From Hyposmocoma kahamanoa (lineage: Eukaryota > Arthropoda > Insecta > Lepidoptera > Cosmopterigidae), in NCBI RefSeq assembly GCF_003589595.1, contig NW_020653726.1, positions 13,747,754 to 13,811,753 of the forward strand: a stretch of 64,000 nt of DNA. The letters are read 5' to 3'. Made by a program: the position numbers and the translations under genes. Below are positions 20,141 to 32,845 of this stretch, piece after piece (within the stretch, counting starts at the first letter, position 1; every line of letters begins with the position of its first letter). Under the pieces are notes generated by a model. That model was given only the letters and a program-made list of their open reading frames with translations. It did not search any database and was not told where the DNA came from.

Positions 20141-22042
20141 ACCCCATTTTTCACTATTGTTACAAACATTATTAATTAAATATCTCATTTTTAAAGGGTT
20201 TTCTTTTGTCAAAAATCATTCTTTTTACGCTACATATGTTTTACAAATATTTTATTTTAACAATATGAATTATTTATTTATTAATTATAATCAAACTTAA
20301 AATTTTAATGTATGTGTAGGTATATAAACTTGCATTTCTTTTCTACTTCATGATCATACTCCTATAATAGAGACACTAACCCATGATGCTGGTATAATAT
20401 TATGTATGTGTGAACACTTTATTGTACCACAAAACAAATCAAAGATTTTAACAATTTAAAATATCAATATGTAAGTACTGCATTTGACAAAAGTTATTTC
20501 AATATAGCTCGAGAATATAGCGATAAATACCACAGAACAATAAATACAGCAGAAGTGCTTAGTGGCCGTGACAAATATGCCAACAGTACGCGAAGTGTCA
20601 CATACTTGAGCTCAGCCCGCCATTTTCGTTTTGTACGTTATGGTCGTGTCAATGTCAAAGAAACTTCGAAAAAAAGTCGTAGATAAATGCCTTATTGCTT
20701 ATGCTACTTTGGAGTGCAAAAATGATAGTCGCAACTGCAATATTATCCATGGTGGTGTTTCATGGTTTCAATATTATCCTTGTTTCGTTAAGCCCTATTT
20801 TATTTTAATATTTTTCTTTTCCTGTTTATCGTAATAAACTTTTTGTTTGCAAAAAACGAAGGTAAGCCTTATACCGCTGCGGTATATCGCTCTTTTTTGG
20901 AGAACTACGTAAACATATTAAATTCGTTGTCGTTCAGTTATTGACCGCTAGATGGCAGCACATTGATTGAAATTGCAATATAAAATCAAAATGTCGTAAC
21001 TTATAATAACTGGAATTGAACTTTTAACGTTATGCCAAGAGGGTAAAATTGAAGTTATATTAACAGTCCAGAATATATACATCTTTTTAAAATTAGAAAC
21101 ACTACGACCAATCAATATCAAAGATTTCATAGTGTTCAACATATTATGATTGTGTGAGTTTTGGCGACAGCGGTTCTGATAGTAAGGTACTTGTATTGTT
21201 TTTCTTCTTCCGTTCTAAATTACGTTTACAACCTGTAGATAGAACTAAAATAATAATGTGAAACCCTATGCTCCGAGAGACGTGTAGGCACTGACGCGCC
21301 GAACAGACCAATGTTCCACTACTTGTCTTATTATAATATGGTATTGGACTACCAAACACAGGTTTTGCTCTGTCCAGATCAATATTTAATAGACCTTAGA
21401 CCTGTTAAGCAACATGAAACGAATAAAGATTATGTTATAATCCATGCTACATACCAGTCTACACTAACTTTTTAAATAACAGGCTCTAATCGTAATACGA
21501 AGCGCTAATAAACCCTGTAAGTAAATTAACACGGTTTATAATAGAATAAACTAACCCAACTAAGACACAAACTCGCTATGCCGGCAATTAGGTCAGACCG
21601 CCGACTGTGTCGCTTATTTAATCCTCTAAATACCTTACAAAATCTGCGTCTAAATGTATGTTACGAATAATACGTCTCAATGCAAGGCATGGTTACCCGG
21701 TAAAGAAAATCCGGATTGGATTATGCACACCAAGGATTATTATATTGTCTGACCATTGAAGCTCATCAGTTTTTTTGGGGGCAGTGCGTCGAGGGAGCGG
21801 GCAATGATTCGGCTCCACTCTCTAATCTGCCTTGGACAGACTGCACCATCGCACATCACAACTTATCGGGGATGACGTCACACTTCGAAATTCTATAATT
21901 GCTAAAGATGTTGCATTGTTAAGCGTCTTTTATCGAATATACCATCAAGAGCTGTGAACAGCTGTTCAACCTTATCCCTCCCCTTTCCGGGTCCGAAGCA
22001 CGCGTGCTGGCTTAAGTAGTCACCATTGTACAAATTGCATTA
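20141..22042. other. Long stretch without recognised genes or repeats
   Basis: Several short frames (for example 20631-20834 plus, 21144-21359 minus, 21716-21898 plus) show no domains. A 15 bp palindrome ATACCGCTGCGGTAT lies at 20871-20885. The region is otherwise A+T-rich and featureless. Confidence 0.4.
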
Positions 22043-22297
22043 GTAAAAGTAGAGCTTGTGAAAGAATTTGTCCAGGGAAGTGCTGCCACCTTACCTATTT
22101 CTGCCGCCATGCTATAATGTAAGCATTACTGCGTTTCGTTTTTGATGGGTAAGGGTGCTGGTGAAATTACAAGCACATGGTACTTTTCAACTTATGTCTC
22201 AAGGTGACGGGCGCAATCGCAGTGCCTCAGGTCTTCGCTTACCACCACGCGCCCGACTTGTTCGTCCTATTACTTGATATCATAAACAAAAAAAAAT
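22043..22297 (+). repeat. Rep-A SINE-like copy
   Basis: AAGTAGAGCTTGTGAAAG to TTACTTGATATCATAAACAA plus an A run. There is an internal deletion between GCAGTGCCTCAGGTCTTCG and CTTACCACCACGCGCC. Confidence 0.9.
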
Positions 22298-23859
22298 GTC
22301 CCCGTATTCCATTGCAAACTAAAAAGTTTGGTGGCACCTTTTTCCTTCCCTCGGTCGATAAATGATACTCCCTTCCAGCACATGCATATATTCCGTTCCT
22401 CTTATGGTAGAAGTCCTTTAAACGAGGCGTGAAGAGTGCATGGTAGTATTAGCTTGGGATGTATATCAACACTGCACTAGGTTCCTTCATGGATTCCACT
22501 TTCCATTTCACATCAGATGTAGTATATCACAATGTTTCTTTGTTTCAGTCGTGTTTCGGTAACTAGGAGCATATTCTCTTCTCGCAGTTCTCTTCTCAAA
22601 TCTCAATATTATATACGACTCTGTGTCGACGAAATATTTCCATTTCCGCCCGAGGTCTGGCAATAAGCACTTTAATATAGTTACATCGCACGTCGCATAT
22701 AAAAGTTTTTACGACGTCAGTGTTGTCCACAATGTACATTTTTTCAGGACACAAGACACCAGAGTGCGGTTTAATAGTTGTCAAGCACATAGCGAAAATT
22801 GAGTGCCGCCCGCTGCTACAGTAGCTCTTTTAAACTGGGATTATACTCTGTACTGTTCTTAAAACTGAAATTTGAACGCGGATTTTTTTTAAACACTATG
22901 GTTCTAATTTAAAACACTGAGTTCAGATTTTCTCTGTTCCTCTTCTGAATAGTTTAAAGGGACACAACACTGACTAGCGCTTAAAATCTTCTTAATACAC
23001 AAAACTGCCTATATTACGAAATATTCATTAGAGGTAATTTAATTCCAGCTCCAGTAATATTACAATAAGTACGATTATGCAACAAAAAAGAGAAAAAGAA
23101 ACAACAACGATTATATTCGTGAATCTCACGTAAGATTTTGAAAAAACACAATCTTCGCAGATATGGTAACGATCATGCTTTACACATTTTTGTCATTAGG
23201 TAAATACAATATTAATCATATATTAATGTAGAATTTTAGAAAAGATTACAATATTATACAGTAAAAATTCAAAAGAAGCTCGACTTACTTACTTACTCAT
23301 ATTCCAAATTTCGATCGAAGGATCGAATCTTTTACAAATAGAATATAAACAGAAGTGTGTTTTCAAAGTTTTTTTTACTTTAGAATAAGAAGAAATTCTC
23401 AGGTACAGATTTTGTTACCGGATATTTCTATGCCTACTTTTTTTTTTTTATATGACATGTTTATTTAATTTTTTTTTTGTTTTATTCTTTTACTTAAGAT
23501 CAGCTAAACCAAATTATATAGCAATGCCAAATGTCTAGTCAATAAAAAAAACCGTCATGACCATAGTTATAGAAAATTCTCAATGTCTTAATCGTGACAT
23601 ACTTAAGTACAAATATGGACACCGAAATTTTACAGTAAGCATTTCATTTTTTACCACGGTGAAGTAAACATAACATTTTTGTGTGTATGTAATCTGTATG
23701 TACCCTCTCAGAGACAAACGGAACAAATTAACCGATTTCAATATATTATGAGTTGTAATTGGATTCGTCTTGTTTTGATCATCTGCGTAAGAGGCTAGAT
23801 GTTTCTCAAAATCCATGGTGTGCCATGAAGTCATGGAAAAAATTAGAATAAATAAATTC
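22298..23859. other. Long stretch without recognised genes or repeats
   Basis: Short frames (22596-22790 minus, 23580-23834 minus) show no domains. A+T-rich with homopolymer T runs near 23430-23480. Confidence 0.4.
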
Positions 23860-23972
23860 TTGAAATAAAACTATTTTTTCGGATCTAAATGAAAAAAAAA
23901 AACAAATATACACGATTTTGATATGAAAAAATAGTTTACGATTCCAATGTGTAACAATTGAGAAAACCTAAA
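23860..23972 (+). repeat. Rep-C partial copy, fold-back
   Basis: AAATAAAACTATTTTTTCGG in plus orientation faces ATGAAAAAATAGTTTACG in minus orientation, followed by GTGTAACAATTGAGAAAACC. The unit can fold on itself. Confidence 0.7.
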
Positions 23973-23990
23973 AGCTATATTAATAAATTT

Positions 23991-24278
23991 ACTAGCAGTA
24001 GAGTTCCGTGTGAAGAGCTCGTCCAGTGAAGTACTGCCACCTTGCCTAATTCTGCCGCCAAGCGATAATGTGAGCGTTCCGGTTTTGAAGGTTAAGGGTG
24101 CTGATGAAATTATAAGCACAGGGACTTGTCAACTTATGTCAGGGTAACGGGCGCAATGGCAGTGCCCCTCAGAACTATGTGAAAGCTCTGAGTGTCACTA
24201 CAACGCTTTGGATAGGCGTGACGCTTACGACCCAGCGCACGACTTGTTCATCGCGTCACTTAGTATCATAATAAAAGG
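23991..24278 (+). repeat. Rep-A SINE-like copy
   Basis: ACTAGCAGTAGAGTTCCGTG to GTCACTTAGTATCATAATAA. Essentially full length, with small deletions. Confidence 0.9.
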
Positions 24279-25264
24279 AATAAGCACACTACGCTACAAT
24301 AATGTTGTTGTATGATAGGAAGTACTTACGTAGGTGTTCATTTGGGTAACAATCTAAGAACGCAATTAATGTCTGGGGCGAATTATAATTTCCAATATAA
24401 TAATCGCGGACTGTCCTCTTTTGCATAAGCACGCAATTAAACGGCGAAGTCCCATGGCCTTATAATATTGAGGAAGTATTCGGTCTCTCATAACATTTTC
24501 TGAGTTCATTCTCTCAGTATTGCACAAATTCCTTTCTCTATAGAAATATTTCTCTGCCATTCATTCGACTTTGCGGGATTCAGTGTACCTACCTAGCGAC
24601 TTATTTGAAAAAACATTTTACCTCTAAAAACCCATTTATCAAACAAAATAACTTTGTATTTTTAACTGCCAACTTGATTTCTAATTTATATATAATTTGT
24701 GAGTTGTAAGTAAGAGCTGGTGGAGTAAGATGAACATACTTTATTTCGAGTCAAATGCTTCGAGGTCTAGGACAGACAGTCTTATAAGAATTTTGAAGTA
24801 CACTAAACTACGCTAAATTCGATAAGTACGATGTATTTGCCGAAATCGTGCAAATTGTGCGACAGTTTCTTTTCCCCCAAAGATGGGATTACAGGAACAG
24901 TCATCGTATGTCTTGTAAAGGTAATGTATAATACCTCGAGTTATCAAGATGTCGCAACTGTCGTATTTTTGCCGCTTTTTGGATCTGGAGCATCGTAGCG
25001 ACATCTCTTTAAAATCGTATAAACTAATTTGTTTGTCTTTTTTATCGACTGAGAGACTATAGTTATAAACTCTTTAGATTAATCAGTCATGGAATCAAAT
25101 CCCTGTTCTCCCGATGTTCCTCTTAATCACTTGACCCTATTTCTAATTATTGTATATTGTTATCAATAGTATTTTTTTAATGATAATAAATTAATTGAGA
25201 CAAATGTTATTATTTAAGTTAATATTTTTTTATAATTTCATTGAATCAACTTGTTTATTATATT
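24279..25264. other. Stretch without recognised genes or repeats
   Basis: Short frames at 24366-24560 and 24813-25004 (minus) carry no recognised domain. Confidence 0.4.
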
Positions 25265-25880
25265 GTTCACCTCACTGCTCGGAAAGGCTTACTTTCTCCT
25301 TAGAAATTAGCGTGGAAAAGGTTTTTGAAATTCGAACTTGACGATGGACTGTGATGCACCAAACTTTTTCTTTCGATGAAAAAAAAATTTATAATGATAC
25401 GTTCAACTACGCGATTTGTCGTACATTACTTATTTATGTAATATAAATCGTCGGTATATTTTATTTTTATTATTGTTCACATTAAATTGACAACTAATTG
25501 TGTCTAATTATTTTAATTCGTCGAAGAACTAAAATAATTTCAATAATCACACAAAATAAAAGTATAAGCAAGAATTAAAATTGATGTCATATTAATTCAG
25601 AACGCATCCGAAGATAAACTTTTTCTATTACTGATATTAATAATAAAAACTGGTGTTTTATAGTTCGACTATTTTTCTTTCATGTACCATTTTCCTCGCC
25701 ATAGTGAGATGAAAAGTTGTGTTTCGTTCGGCAGCAAAGTTGTTTTGTGTCTCGTGTCTTGAAACCCTCGCTACGCTCGGGATTCTATTTTCGAACCTTA
25801 GCTTCCTTCGCTTGCTCAGGTTTCAATACAAGCACTCGCGTCAAACAACAACTTTGCAGCCTTGCATAACAAATAACTAT
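25265..25880 (+). repeat. Rep-D, longest copy
   Basis: Starts CCTCACTGCTCGGAAAGGCT, continues with AAGGTTTTTGAAATTCGAAC, TTTCCTCGCCATAGTGAG and GGCAGCAAAGTTGTTTTGTG. It ends with GCGTCAAACAACAACTTTGC. The 103-codon frame at 25719-26030 lies mostly within it and may be only a repeat-borne frame. Related copies are at 52374 and 57628-58518. Confidence 0.75.
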
Positions 25881-26271
25881 TTTCTGTCGTGTCCATATAT
25901 GCATACCGTGCGACCTTTAATTAAAGAAGAATTAGTCTCTGCTTCTACTTTGTTATATTTAATTCATTGTACAAGCTGGTTGCCCAAAAAAATTGCACAC
26001 TTAAGTTTTCGTTCCTCGTCATGTCTATAAACAGGGCATTCCCAACAGATTAAAAGACAAATTTATTGATTCCATTTTTTACATATGATCTGAAAAGTCT
26101 GAATAATATAAATTATTTATTATATTGAAATAATTCAGATTTGCTTATTTCGCCTACTCCAGAAACGAATCACAATTTGGAAGAGAATAGTAAATAGTTA
26201 TGTATTATGCATTATGTATCCTATTATAATGTTTCCAAACAGACAATCCTGTTTTTTGTGATACACTTATC

Positions 26272-26495
26272 CATTGACACAACGGATAGCACTATGGGTG
26301 CTGAATGAGGAGGTCCCGAGTTCGGTTCCCAGTAGGACCAATTTGAGGAAATTAACTTTGTAAACTAGTTCTAGTCTGTGTGTTCAGGGTTCAACTGTTT
26401 TTCTTTGTTCATGGACAGGGTCAGTTTGTGACCAGGTAATGGGTTTGTTTGTCTAAGACATTATTGGCAAAGCCGAGTATTCTCATGTATTTATA
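26272..26495 (+). repeat. Rep-T, tRNA-derived SINE
   Basis: GACACAACGGATAGCACTAT is an A-box-like region. GTCCCGAGTTCGGTTCCCAG contains a good B-box. The body is shared with 48970 and, in reverse, with 60585. Confidence 0.75.
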
Positions 26496-26496
26496 A

Positions 26497-26937
26497 TTAA
26501 CCGACTCCAAAAAGGAGGGGGTTCTCAATTCGACTGTATGTTTTTTTTGTATGTATGTTATGCGATAACTCCGGTATTTGTGAACCGATTTTCATGATTC
26601 TTTTTTTGTTGGAAAGAGGGTACTTCCATAGTGATCTCATTTCATTTTGAAGAAAATCATCCACCTCTAAGGGGGGCTGATCACGTATGAATATTCATTT
26701 TTATAAATAGCGCCTAAATTTTACTTAACGAGAAATTATTTTAATGGTTGGTTTTGGTATTCACCAATTCAAGGCGTTGTTCACCCTCTCGATATACTTT
26801 GAGTAGTGAGAACCGATTTTTATTATCTCCTGTGTCAAGTCCTGTAGAGTGGCGAACTAGGGGATATTTCAATAAAACTTGGCAAATAGATGTAATTCCA
26901 CGTACTTTTGAGGTCGGTTTTTTTAGTACTCTGTACT
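26497..26937 (+). mobile_element. Rep-B, complete copy with short TIRs
   Basis: Left end AACCGACTCCAAAAAGGAGG and right end ACTTTTGAGGTCGGTTTTTT are inverted (AACCGAC...GTCGGTT). The ~440 bp body has no credible protein. I recognise this family as very common in moth and butterfly genomes. Confidence 0.8.
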
Positions 26938-26959
26938 GAGATTATGCTGTAATGCTGTT

Positions 26960-27035
26960 GCAGAAAAAAAAACATTTTGTTAAAAACCAAAAAACAAACA
27001 TCAGCAACAAGCACGTAGAAAAATTCGAAGGTCTA
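26960..27035 (+). repeat. Rep-S head fragment
   Basis: TTAAAAACCAAAAAACAAAC and CAGCAACAAGCACGTAG match the second head block of the Rep-S copy at 14563. No tRNA-like part follows. Confidence 0.65.
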
Positions 27036-27744
27036 AAAAAGAATTGAATATCATGTTGTAAAACATCATGATATTCAAAAAACAAAAAAATGGATCTGAT
27101 TTATTCAAGTGTAAATAAACTTGAACGAATCGATGCTGAGAGAATGGAACATTAATATTCTTTTCTCTCTGTTATTTTTGATCAAGCATAAATCGAACGT
27201 TGCATAACTACATAATTTCCGTTCTCCACAACCACGCAAAATTCCTGTCTCGCAGGCCCGCAACGCCCTATACATTTTATACATGATCTAGACACAAGTT
27301 CCTAGATTATTTCCGCTGCACGTAAAGTAAGGCATACCAAGGCGTTTTATTATTAAATTCTAAACTAAAGGAAAAGTGCAGCTCCGTCCTGTATGGGAAA
27401 CATTGTTGAGAACATTTTCGAAGCGGAATGCTTTTAAAATCGAAACTACTTACTTAATGTTGAGGAGAGCTTGTCCGACTCACTCGAGGGACTTATTTGC
27501 AACAATCTCTGTTCGCAAATACCATTACCGGCAGTGCTTTGTGCTGCACGCTCTACGTTTGAAACACATGAATAAAGTTGCGTCTGCGAACCGTATAAGA
27601 TTACATTCATACTTTAACTGGTATAAATTAATTGTTGTGCGTCTTAAATTTACATTCAGAGGTGTAAGTACTGCGCGTTATATATTTTCACTTGCCTATT
27701 TTCCAAAAACGATTACACATGTTAATGTCCTATTAAAGGTACAT
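27036..27744. other. Non-coding stretch with a 180-codon shadow frame
   Basis: A plus-strand frame runs 27376-27918. Its last ~60 codons are antisense to the LINE-R relic at 27745-28083, so at least that part is artefactual. The first ~120 codons have no recognised domain. Confidence 0.35.
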
Positions 27745-28083
27745 CAGCTTACAGGCATCCACTGCTGCACATACCTAAGCTTCCCCGCACGCCAACTTTC
27801 CCGGTCCTGTGGACCCACATCCAGCTGCTGCCGACCTTCCTCAGACCGTCGTCCATCCATCTTGCCGCAGGGCGTCCTACACTACGTTTGCCTTGATGTG
27901 GTCACCACTTTAGAATAAGTCTGCTTAATCGGCTATCAGCTCTTCTGCAGATGTGCCCGGCCACTTAAGCTTATTGATTTTGCGTACTATGTCGGTCACT
28001 TTAGTTCTCTGACGTCTGACTTCATTAGGGACTCGGTCCATTAGAGAAACCCCAAGCATAGCTCGCTCCATCCCCCGCTGAGC
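27745..28083 (-). pseudogene. LINE-R (RTE-like) C-terminal fragment, decayed
   Basis: Minus-strand reading gives MERAMLGVSLMDRVPNEV, then RQRTKVTDIVRKINKLKW, hallmark blocks of the RTE-like C-terminal region. Further on a GRPAARWMDD-like remnant is broken by frameshifts and stops. It is the same family as 32975-33570 and is inactive. Confidence 0.85.
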
Positions 28084-30262
28084 GACTTTAAATTACTAAA
28101 AGTAAAACTGTTATAATAGAAGAAATTTAGAAAGTGAAATAGCAACAAGTACAGACTGTAATAAAATATAAGTGGATCAACGACACTGTGCTCTAATAGC
28201 ATCCATTCCCGTAATGTAAAAGGCAATAAACATAATAATACCATAAAGGCGCATAGTCAGGTCACAAACGGGAGACACGTGAGTGGTAAAGAATTCTCGT
28301 CATAATTCCGTGGAGTTAACGGTCTCTGGGGAATCACTTTCATTTTCACTTAGTTCCGCCGACTGCTCCATAACCATTAAATCCACTTGTTTACTACTGC
28401 TCCTTGGATCAGAATACTCACAGTCACGTCATCGCATGAATTGCTTCCGTAGAATTGTTATAGCCTTACTTCCTATAATCTAATTCCATTAATAGATCTT
28501 AATTAACGAGTCATAAGATCATCTTCTCTGAAAGCGCCAAATTTTCATCCCTCGCCCTCGAATGTTTTAACTTATTTATAGCAAACTAAACAATGAAACA
28601 GTTTTACGGAATCATTCCAACGAAACCCAGTTTTTAAGTCCAATGTTAATGAAATATTCAAATTCGAAAGAGCACGAAACTCAAATCTTTCGTTTTTCGT
28701 ACCTGTTTGTTTCTGTTTTACGTACTCGTCGCTTCTTACCTGTTTATTTAGGAACCGAAGTGAGAAAATTGAACTTGTATCTTTATTTGAGCGCAAAGTT
28801 AATACCTGTTGTATTTATAGAATCTCCAATTAAATTGTAAGAGGTCATTGCTTTGAAATAAGGAAACATTCATTTGCAATGAACATTACAAGACAAAATC
28901 ACTGGAAAACGAGGTGTCTCTCCTGGTTAAAGAATTTAAGGAATAGTTCGACTGTAGTATCTTCTTTAGGACAACGGCCTCTAAGATCAGGATTGCCATG
29001 ATGATGTCCACCTCCAATAGAAGAACCTCAAGAAGAAAACGAATTAGTGTCAAGTTTATGTAGTTGACAGTAAGTAGCTACACTATGTCGAAAATGTTGC
29101 AATTACTTTTTTACTCCCATATCTTCATATGTATACTCAGTGGAAAGCACCACACATGCCATGTTATTAAAGTTTAAGCTTCACTTACGAAGATGGTAAA
29201 CGCCGTAAACTTTCTTCCTTTAGTTCTCATCGAAAAAGACTACTTAAAATTAACTCTAAATGTTATTTTTGTATGTTAGTTATGGAAAAAATGCATTTCT
29301 ATATTTTTTACCAACAATATGGAACATCATTTCACACAGCTATGGTAGTTGAAGCTTGATGTCAGACGAATTTGACCGATTGCCTACCCTACAAAATCAA
29401 ACAATTTTACAAAAAGAATACTTATTTATCTAAACATGGCGGCACAACAAAAACCTGAGTAAGTTCATCAGTGCATCTCAATTCGTTATACACACTTTTG
29501 CTTACTTGTAACGTGCCTACCCAGTTCTGCAAAATATAACGAGGCCGCCGAAAAAAGATGCAAGTAAACAAATAACCACCTTCGGTATAGTGTCCAATAA
29601 TAATTCACAACAAAAAAAAAATTAAAACGGTTTTAGAAGAAATAGATTATAAAAGCTCTGTTTGCTGCGTGAGACAGGTTTGCGTAAAGTTTAAAGTTGG
29701 ATAAGAAAGTTAAAAGTGGGTAAATTGGAAACATTTATTAATCATTAATCCTTATAAAAGTTGTGTTCAAAGTCTGGTCATGAGAAGACTGGCTGCTACT
29801 TCCATCAAAGTATAAGCTCCGCTACCTAAAGTGCAAACTTTACCAGCCTTCTGGATACGACATCACAATCACGGCTGTCCATGAAATTTTGTAATTTTTA
29901 TCGCATTTAATATCTGTAACACTATAACTTTGCTTTTCTAATCCCATGTATATTCTTACAAGTCAAAAGTTTGTCACTGATAATGCTGATCAAGATGCGC
30001 CCATGAATGAATTCGGGACATCTTTTTTTTATCTGAACTGCACTGGGAATCGATGTGGACACTACGCCTAGACCCAAAGCGTCGGATTACACCGAAATAA
30101 AATTACAATTAAATTATTTTTTGCAATAACTTTCAGCTTTACCTGATAATGTTATTTGATTCCCTTACATAGTAAGGGAGTACCTGGTAGGACATATAAA
30201 TAGCCAACAATACTATGAGTACATGTACGCGACTGAACGGGAGCGGATCAAAAGAGGATTTT
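28084..30262. other. Long stretch without recognised genes or repeats
   Basis: 2.2 kb of A+T-rich DNA. Frames at 28283-28483, 28572-28796 (minus) and 28643-28840 are short and domain-free. It could be intronic or intergenic. Confidence 0.45.
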
Positions 30263-30385
30263 AAGAATTGTAGAGATCGCGTTTGCATCGCTGCTTAAAG
30301 TCGCGCGTGTATGTAAAGGTAGACGGTTAGCGACTGCATCGCGTTTGCATCGCGTTTGCATCGCTACTAAAAGTCGCGCTGTGTG
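30263..30385. repeat. Tandem GCGTTTGCATC repeat block
   Basis: ATCGCGTTTGCATCGCTGCT followed by TAAAGTCGCGC is repeated ~80 bp later as ATCGCGTTTGCATCGCTACT followed by AAAAGTCGCGC, with an extra GCGTTTGCATC unit in between. It looks like the terminal repeat zone of a small element. Confidence 0.6.
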
Positions 30386-31367
30386 TCCGCTCTAAATTTA
30401 TAATTTTATTTTTATAAAATGTACAACTGACATGAAACATCTTTTATGAAGATAGTTTAAAAATTATCTCAAAAATGTTAAATCTGTCACCGAAAACATT
30501 TCATTCCGAGTAAACGTGAGATCCTCATTAAAATTGCCGAGGGCAAGTTCGGAAAGAAAATTTTACGAATTTAAAAACATTATAGATTATGTCATATTTA
30601 CATTAATTTCATTAAGTTACATGAGTCTACATATAATTTGGCGAGTTTTTAATCTGTTTCCGAAATACTGTGTTTATAAGAAAACTCTTTTTTGTTGGTG
30701 TTAAATCACTAACACTTTACCTATAGAACCTTTCTACGATCTCTTAAAACACTAAGTCTAGCTTGTTTAACTACTTTTGAAATTAAAATTCACTTGCAAC
30801 AAATAAAACATTTTAACTTTGTGGCAGAATAATTGAATGCAAAATAATAATGTTAATATATATTTTTAACATTTTCTTTACATCTTTCTCTATTCGTTAG
30901 GGATATTTAAGCTTCCCGCAGGCATCTCCTTTTATGCTGCGGTATTGAATTTAGAATAGGAAAATTCAGAGCTAAAACTTCGAATAATTTCGTCTCTTGT
31001 GACGCGAATACACATAAAACGGCATTCTTATCTCATTCGGAATATCGGGCACGTAGAAAAGTCATAATTTCAGGATGAAGTACCGCATGGGCAGGGAGCG
31101 CGCCCTTTGCAGTGGTGATTCAGTGTTACGATTACCCGCATGCTCTGAACAGAAACAACCGCGTTTTTTCTCAAACAATGAAACCACCTGAACGGAAAGC
31201 GAAAAAAGGCCATTAGAACGATTCCGCAGAGCGCTCATTAAAAGAAAATCGTTGTTTCACACATGTAACCTACGTTTTCCCACAATATCTCATTATCCAA
31301 ATATCTATACACTATTATCACTAATATTATAATAAATAGTTTATATTTCTATCTAATAAGTAACTAT
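30386..31367. other. Stretch without recognised genes or repeats
   Basis: A frame at 30516-30704 has no domain. A slightly G+C-richer patch is at 31080-31230. Nothing else is recognised. Confidence 0.4.
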
Positions 31368-31840
31368 ATTATTATTAATACAAAGATCGAACACAACGAA
31401 AATTCCTTCGAATTGATACGACACCAACCAGTAACGAAGTTCTGCGAACCGTACAGGTACAGGTTCGTCCAGGTACATCCGTTGAGGTCGAAGGCATTTT
31501 TTTGTTTTATTTATATTAATAATTATAGTAGAGCTCCTTGTGAAAAAGTTTGTCCAGGAAAGTACTTTTACCTTACTATTTCTGCCGCCAAGTTGTACTG
31601 TGAGTATTAGTGTGTTCCGGTTATGATGGGGAAGGGTGATGTTGAAATTACATGCACATGGGACTTGTCAACTTATGTCTCAGGGTGACGGACACAGTGC
31701 CAATGTCCCTCAAATCTTTGCCATTTGAAGCTCTGAGTGGCACTGCAATTATGGACAGGCGTGTCGCTTACCACAGGTGCACGACTAGTTCGTCCCATCA
31801 ATAAATAAAAATCAAACTAGTGGAGTAATTTCACAAAAAT
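31368..31840. repeat. Rep-S fold-back copy interrupted by Rep-A
   Basis: The left half is in minus orientation (TACAAAGATCGAACACAACG, AAATTCCTTCGAATTG). The right half is in plus orientation (GTACAGGTTCGTCCAGGTAC, GTCGAAGGCATTTTTTTG). The plus tail stops at 31526 and resumes after the Rep-A copy as CAAACTAGTGGAGTAATTTC. Confidence 0.7.
31527..31803 (+). repeat. Rep-A copy nested in Rep-S
   Basis: GTAGAGCTCCTTGTGAAAAA to CACGACTAGTTCGTCCCATC. The 3' terminus is shortened. It sits within a Rep-S tail, so it inserted later than that Rep-S copy. Confidence 0.85.
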
Positions 31841-32582
31841 ATATGAATATTACGATGGTAAAACATTTTGGTATCTAATATATAAAATCGAGTACCTAAC
31901 ATAATTTCTATGGAAATCACAACAATATACTTTACAAGCGTTCGTCGTGCTTGACATTATTTTTATAAAAACAAGTTCTATGAAAAATCTGAATTCCATC
32001 GTGTATTTACCGCCATCGTCACCGTCAAATCAAAAAACATACCATTAAATTAGAAATTTTCTGAAAAACTAAGAACATTTCCGCTTTTTGTTCTGTTCTT
32101 TGAAAATAATAAACATAAAGAAATGAATTCCATGCTCCAACATCCGCAATTTATATTTTAAAAGAATTAAAAATGTTTCCTGGAATGAAAGTGTCCATAA
32201 ATTAAAGCGTTACGCGAGCAGTCTCTGTTACCCGTCACGATATAAATAATTGGCGAGCCGCGGAATTTATTACACAGACAAATTTTGACAAACTGTTCTG
32301 AAGGTCTGGTGATTGAGAAAAATCTTTGATGCTGAAAATATTCGATGTTGCCGCTTTGCTGTCACTGGCCGCATTCGTCAAACGTGGCATTTTAAAATTA
32401 GTTTATAGGTTATGTTACTTACTTTATTTCACACAAATGTTTCTATGATTTTTGTACTAAATCGGGATTACCCACCACATTAACTGTAATTGGCTACAAT
32501 CATCATATTTTTTTTTTCATGTTACCACCTGTACCTGATGGTAAACGCCTATCCAATGCAAATGCAGAACCACTTAGAGCTT
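31841..32582. other. A+T-rich non-coding stretch
   Basis: I see no gene or recognised repeat here. Confidence 0.4.
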
Positions 32583-32829
32583 TTTTTATAATATCAAGTG
32601 ACGGGACGAACAGTAGTGCGCCTGACAGTAAGCTACACGCCTGTCCATAACAGTTGCAGTGTCATTCAGAGATACAAGTGTCACCCTGAGATATAAGTGG
32701 ATAAGTTCCATGTGCCTGTAATTTCACCAGCACCTTACCCTTCCTAACCGGAAAGCAGTAATGCTAACATTACTGCTTGGCGGCAGAAATAGGTAAGGTG
32801 GCAATACTTCCCTGAACGAACTCTTTCAT
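32583..32829 (-). repeat. Rep-A SINE-like copy
   Basis: TTTTATAATATCAAGTGACG to CCTGAACGAACTCTTTCATC. There is one internal deletion around the AAAGATCTGAGG block. Confidence 0.9.
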
Positions 32830-32845
32830 CATCATCAATGTTTTA

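Noticed and set aside
25719..26030. 103-codon frame with a cysteine-containing start
   Set aside because: Its first part lies within Rep-D, a repeat found at three other places. It is most likely a repeat-borne frame.
27376..27918. 180-codon plus-strand frame, the longest ATG-started frame outside the gap and the LINE at 62 kb
   Set aside because: Its last ~60 codons are antisense to a clear LINE-R relic (27745-28083). The rest has no recognisable domain or start context.
30263..30385. CRISPR-like repeat array
   Set aside because: Only two or three irregular units without uniform spacers, in an animal-type genome. It is a small tandem or terminal repeat.
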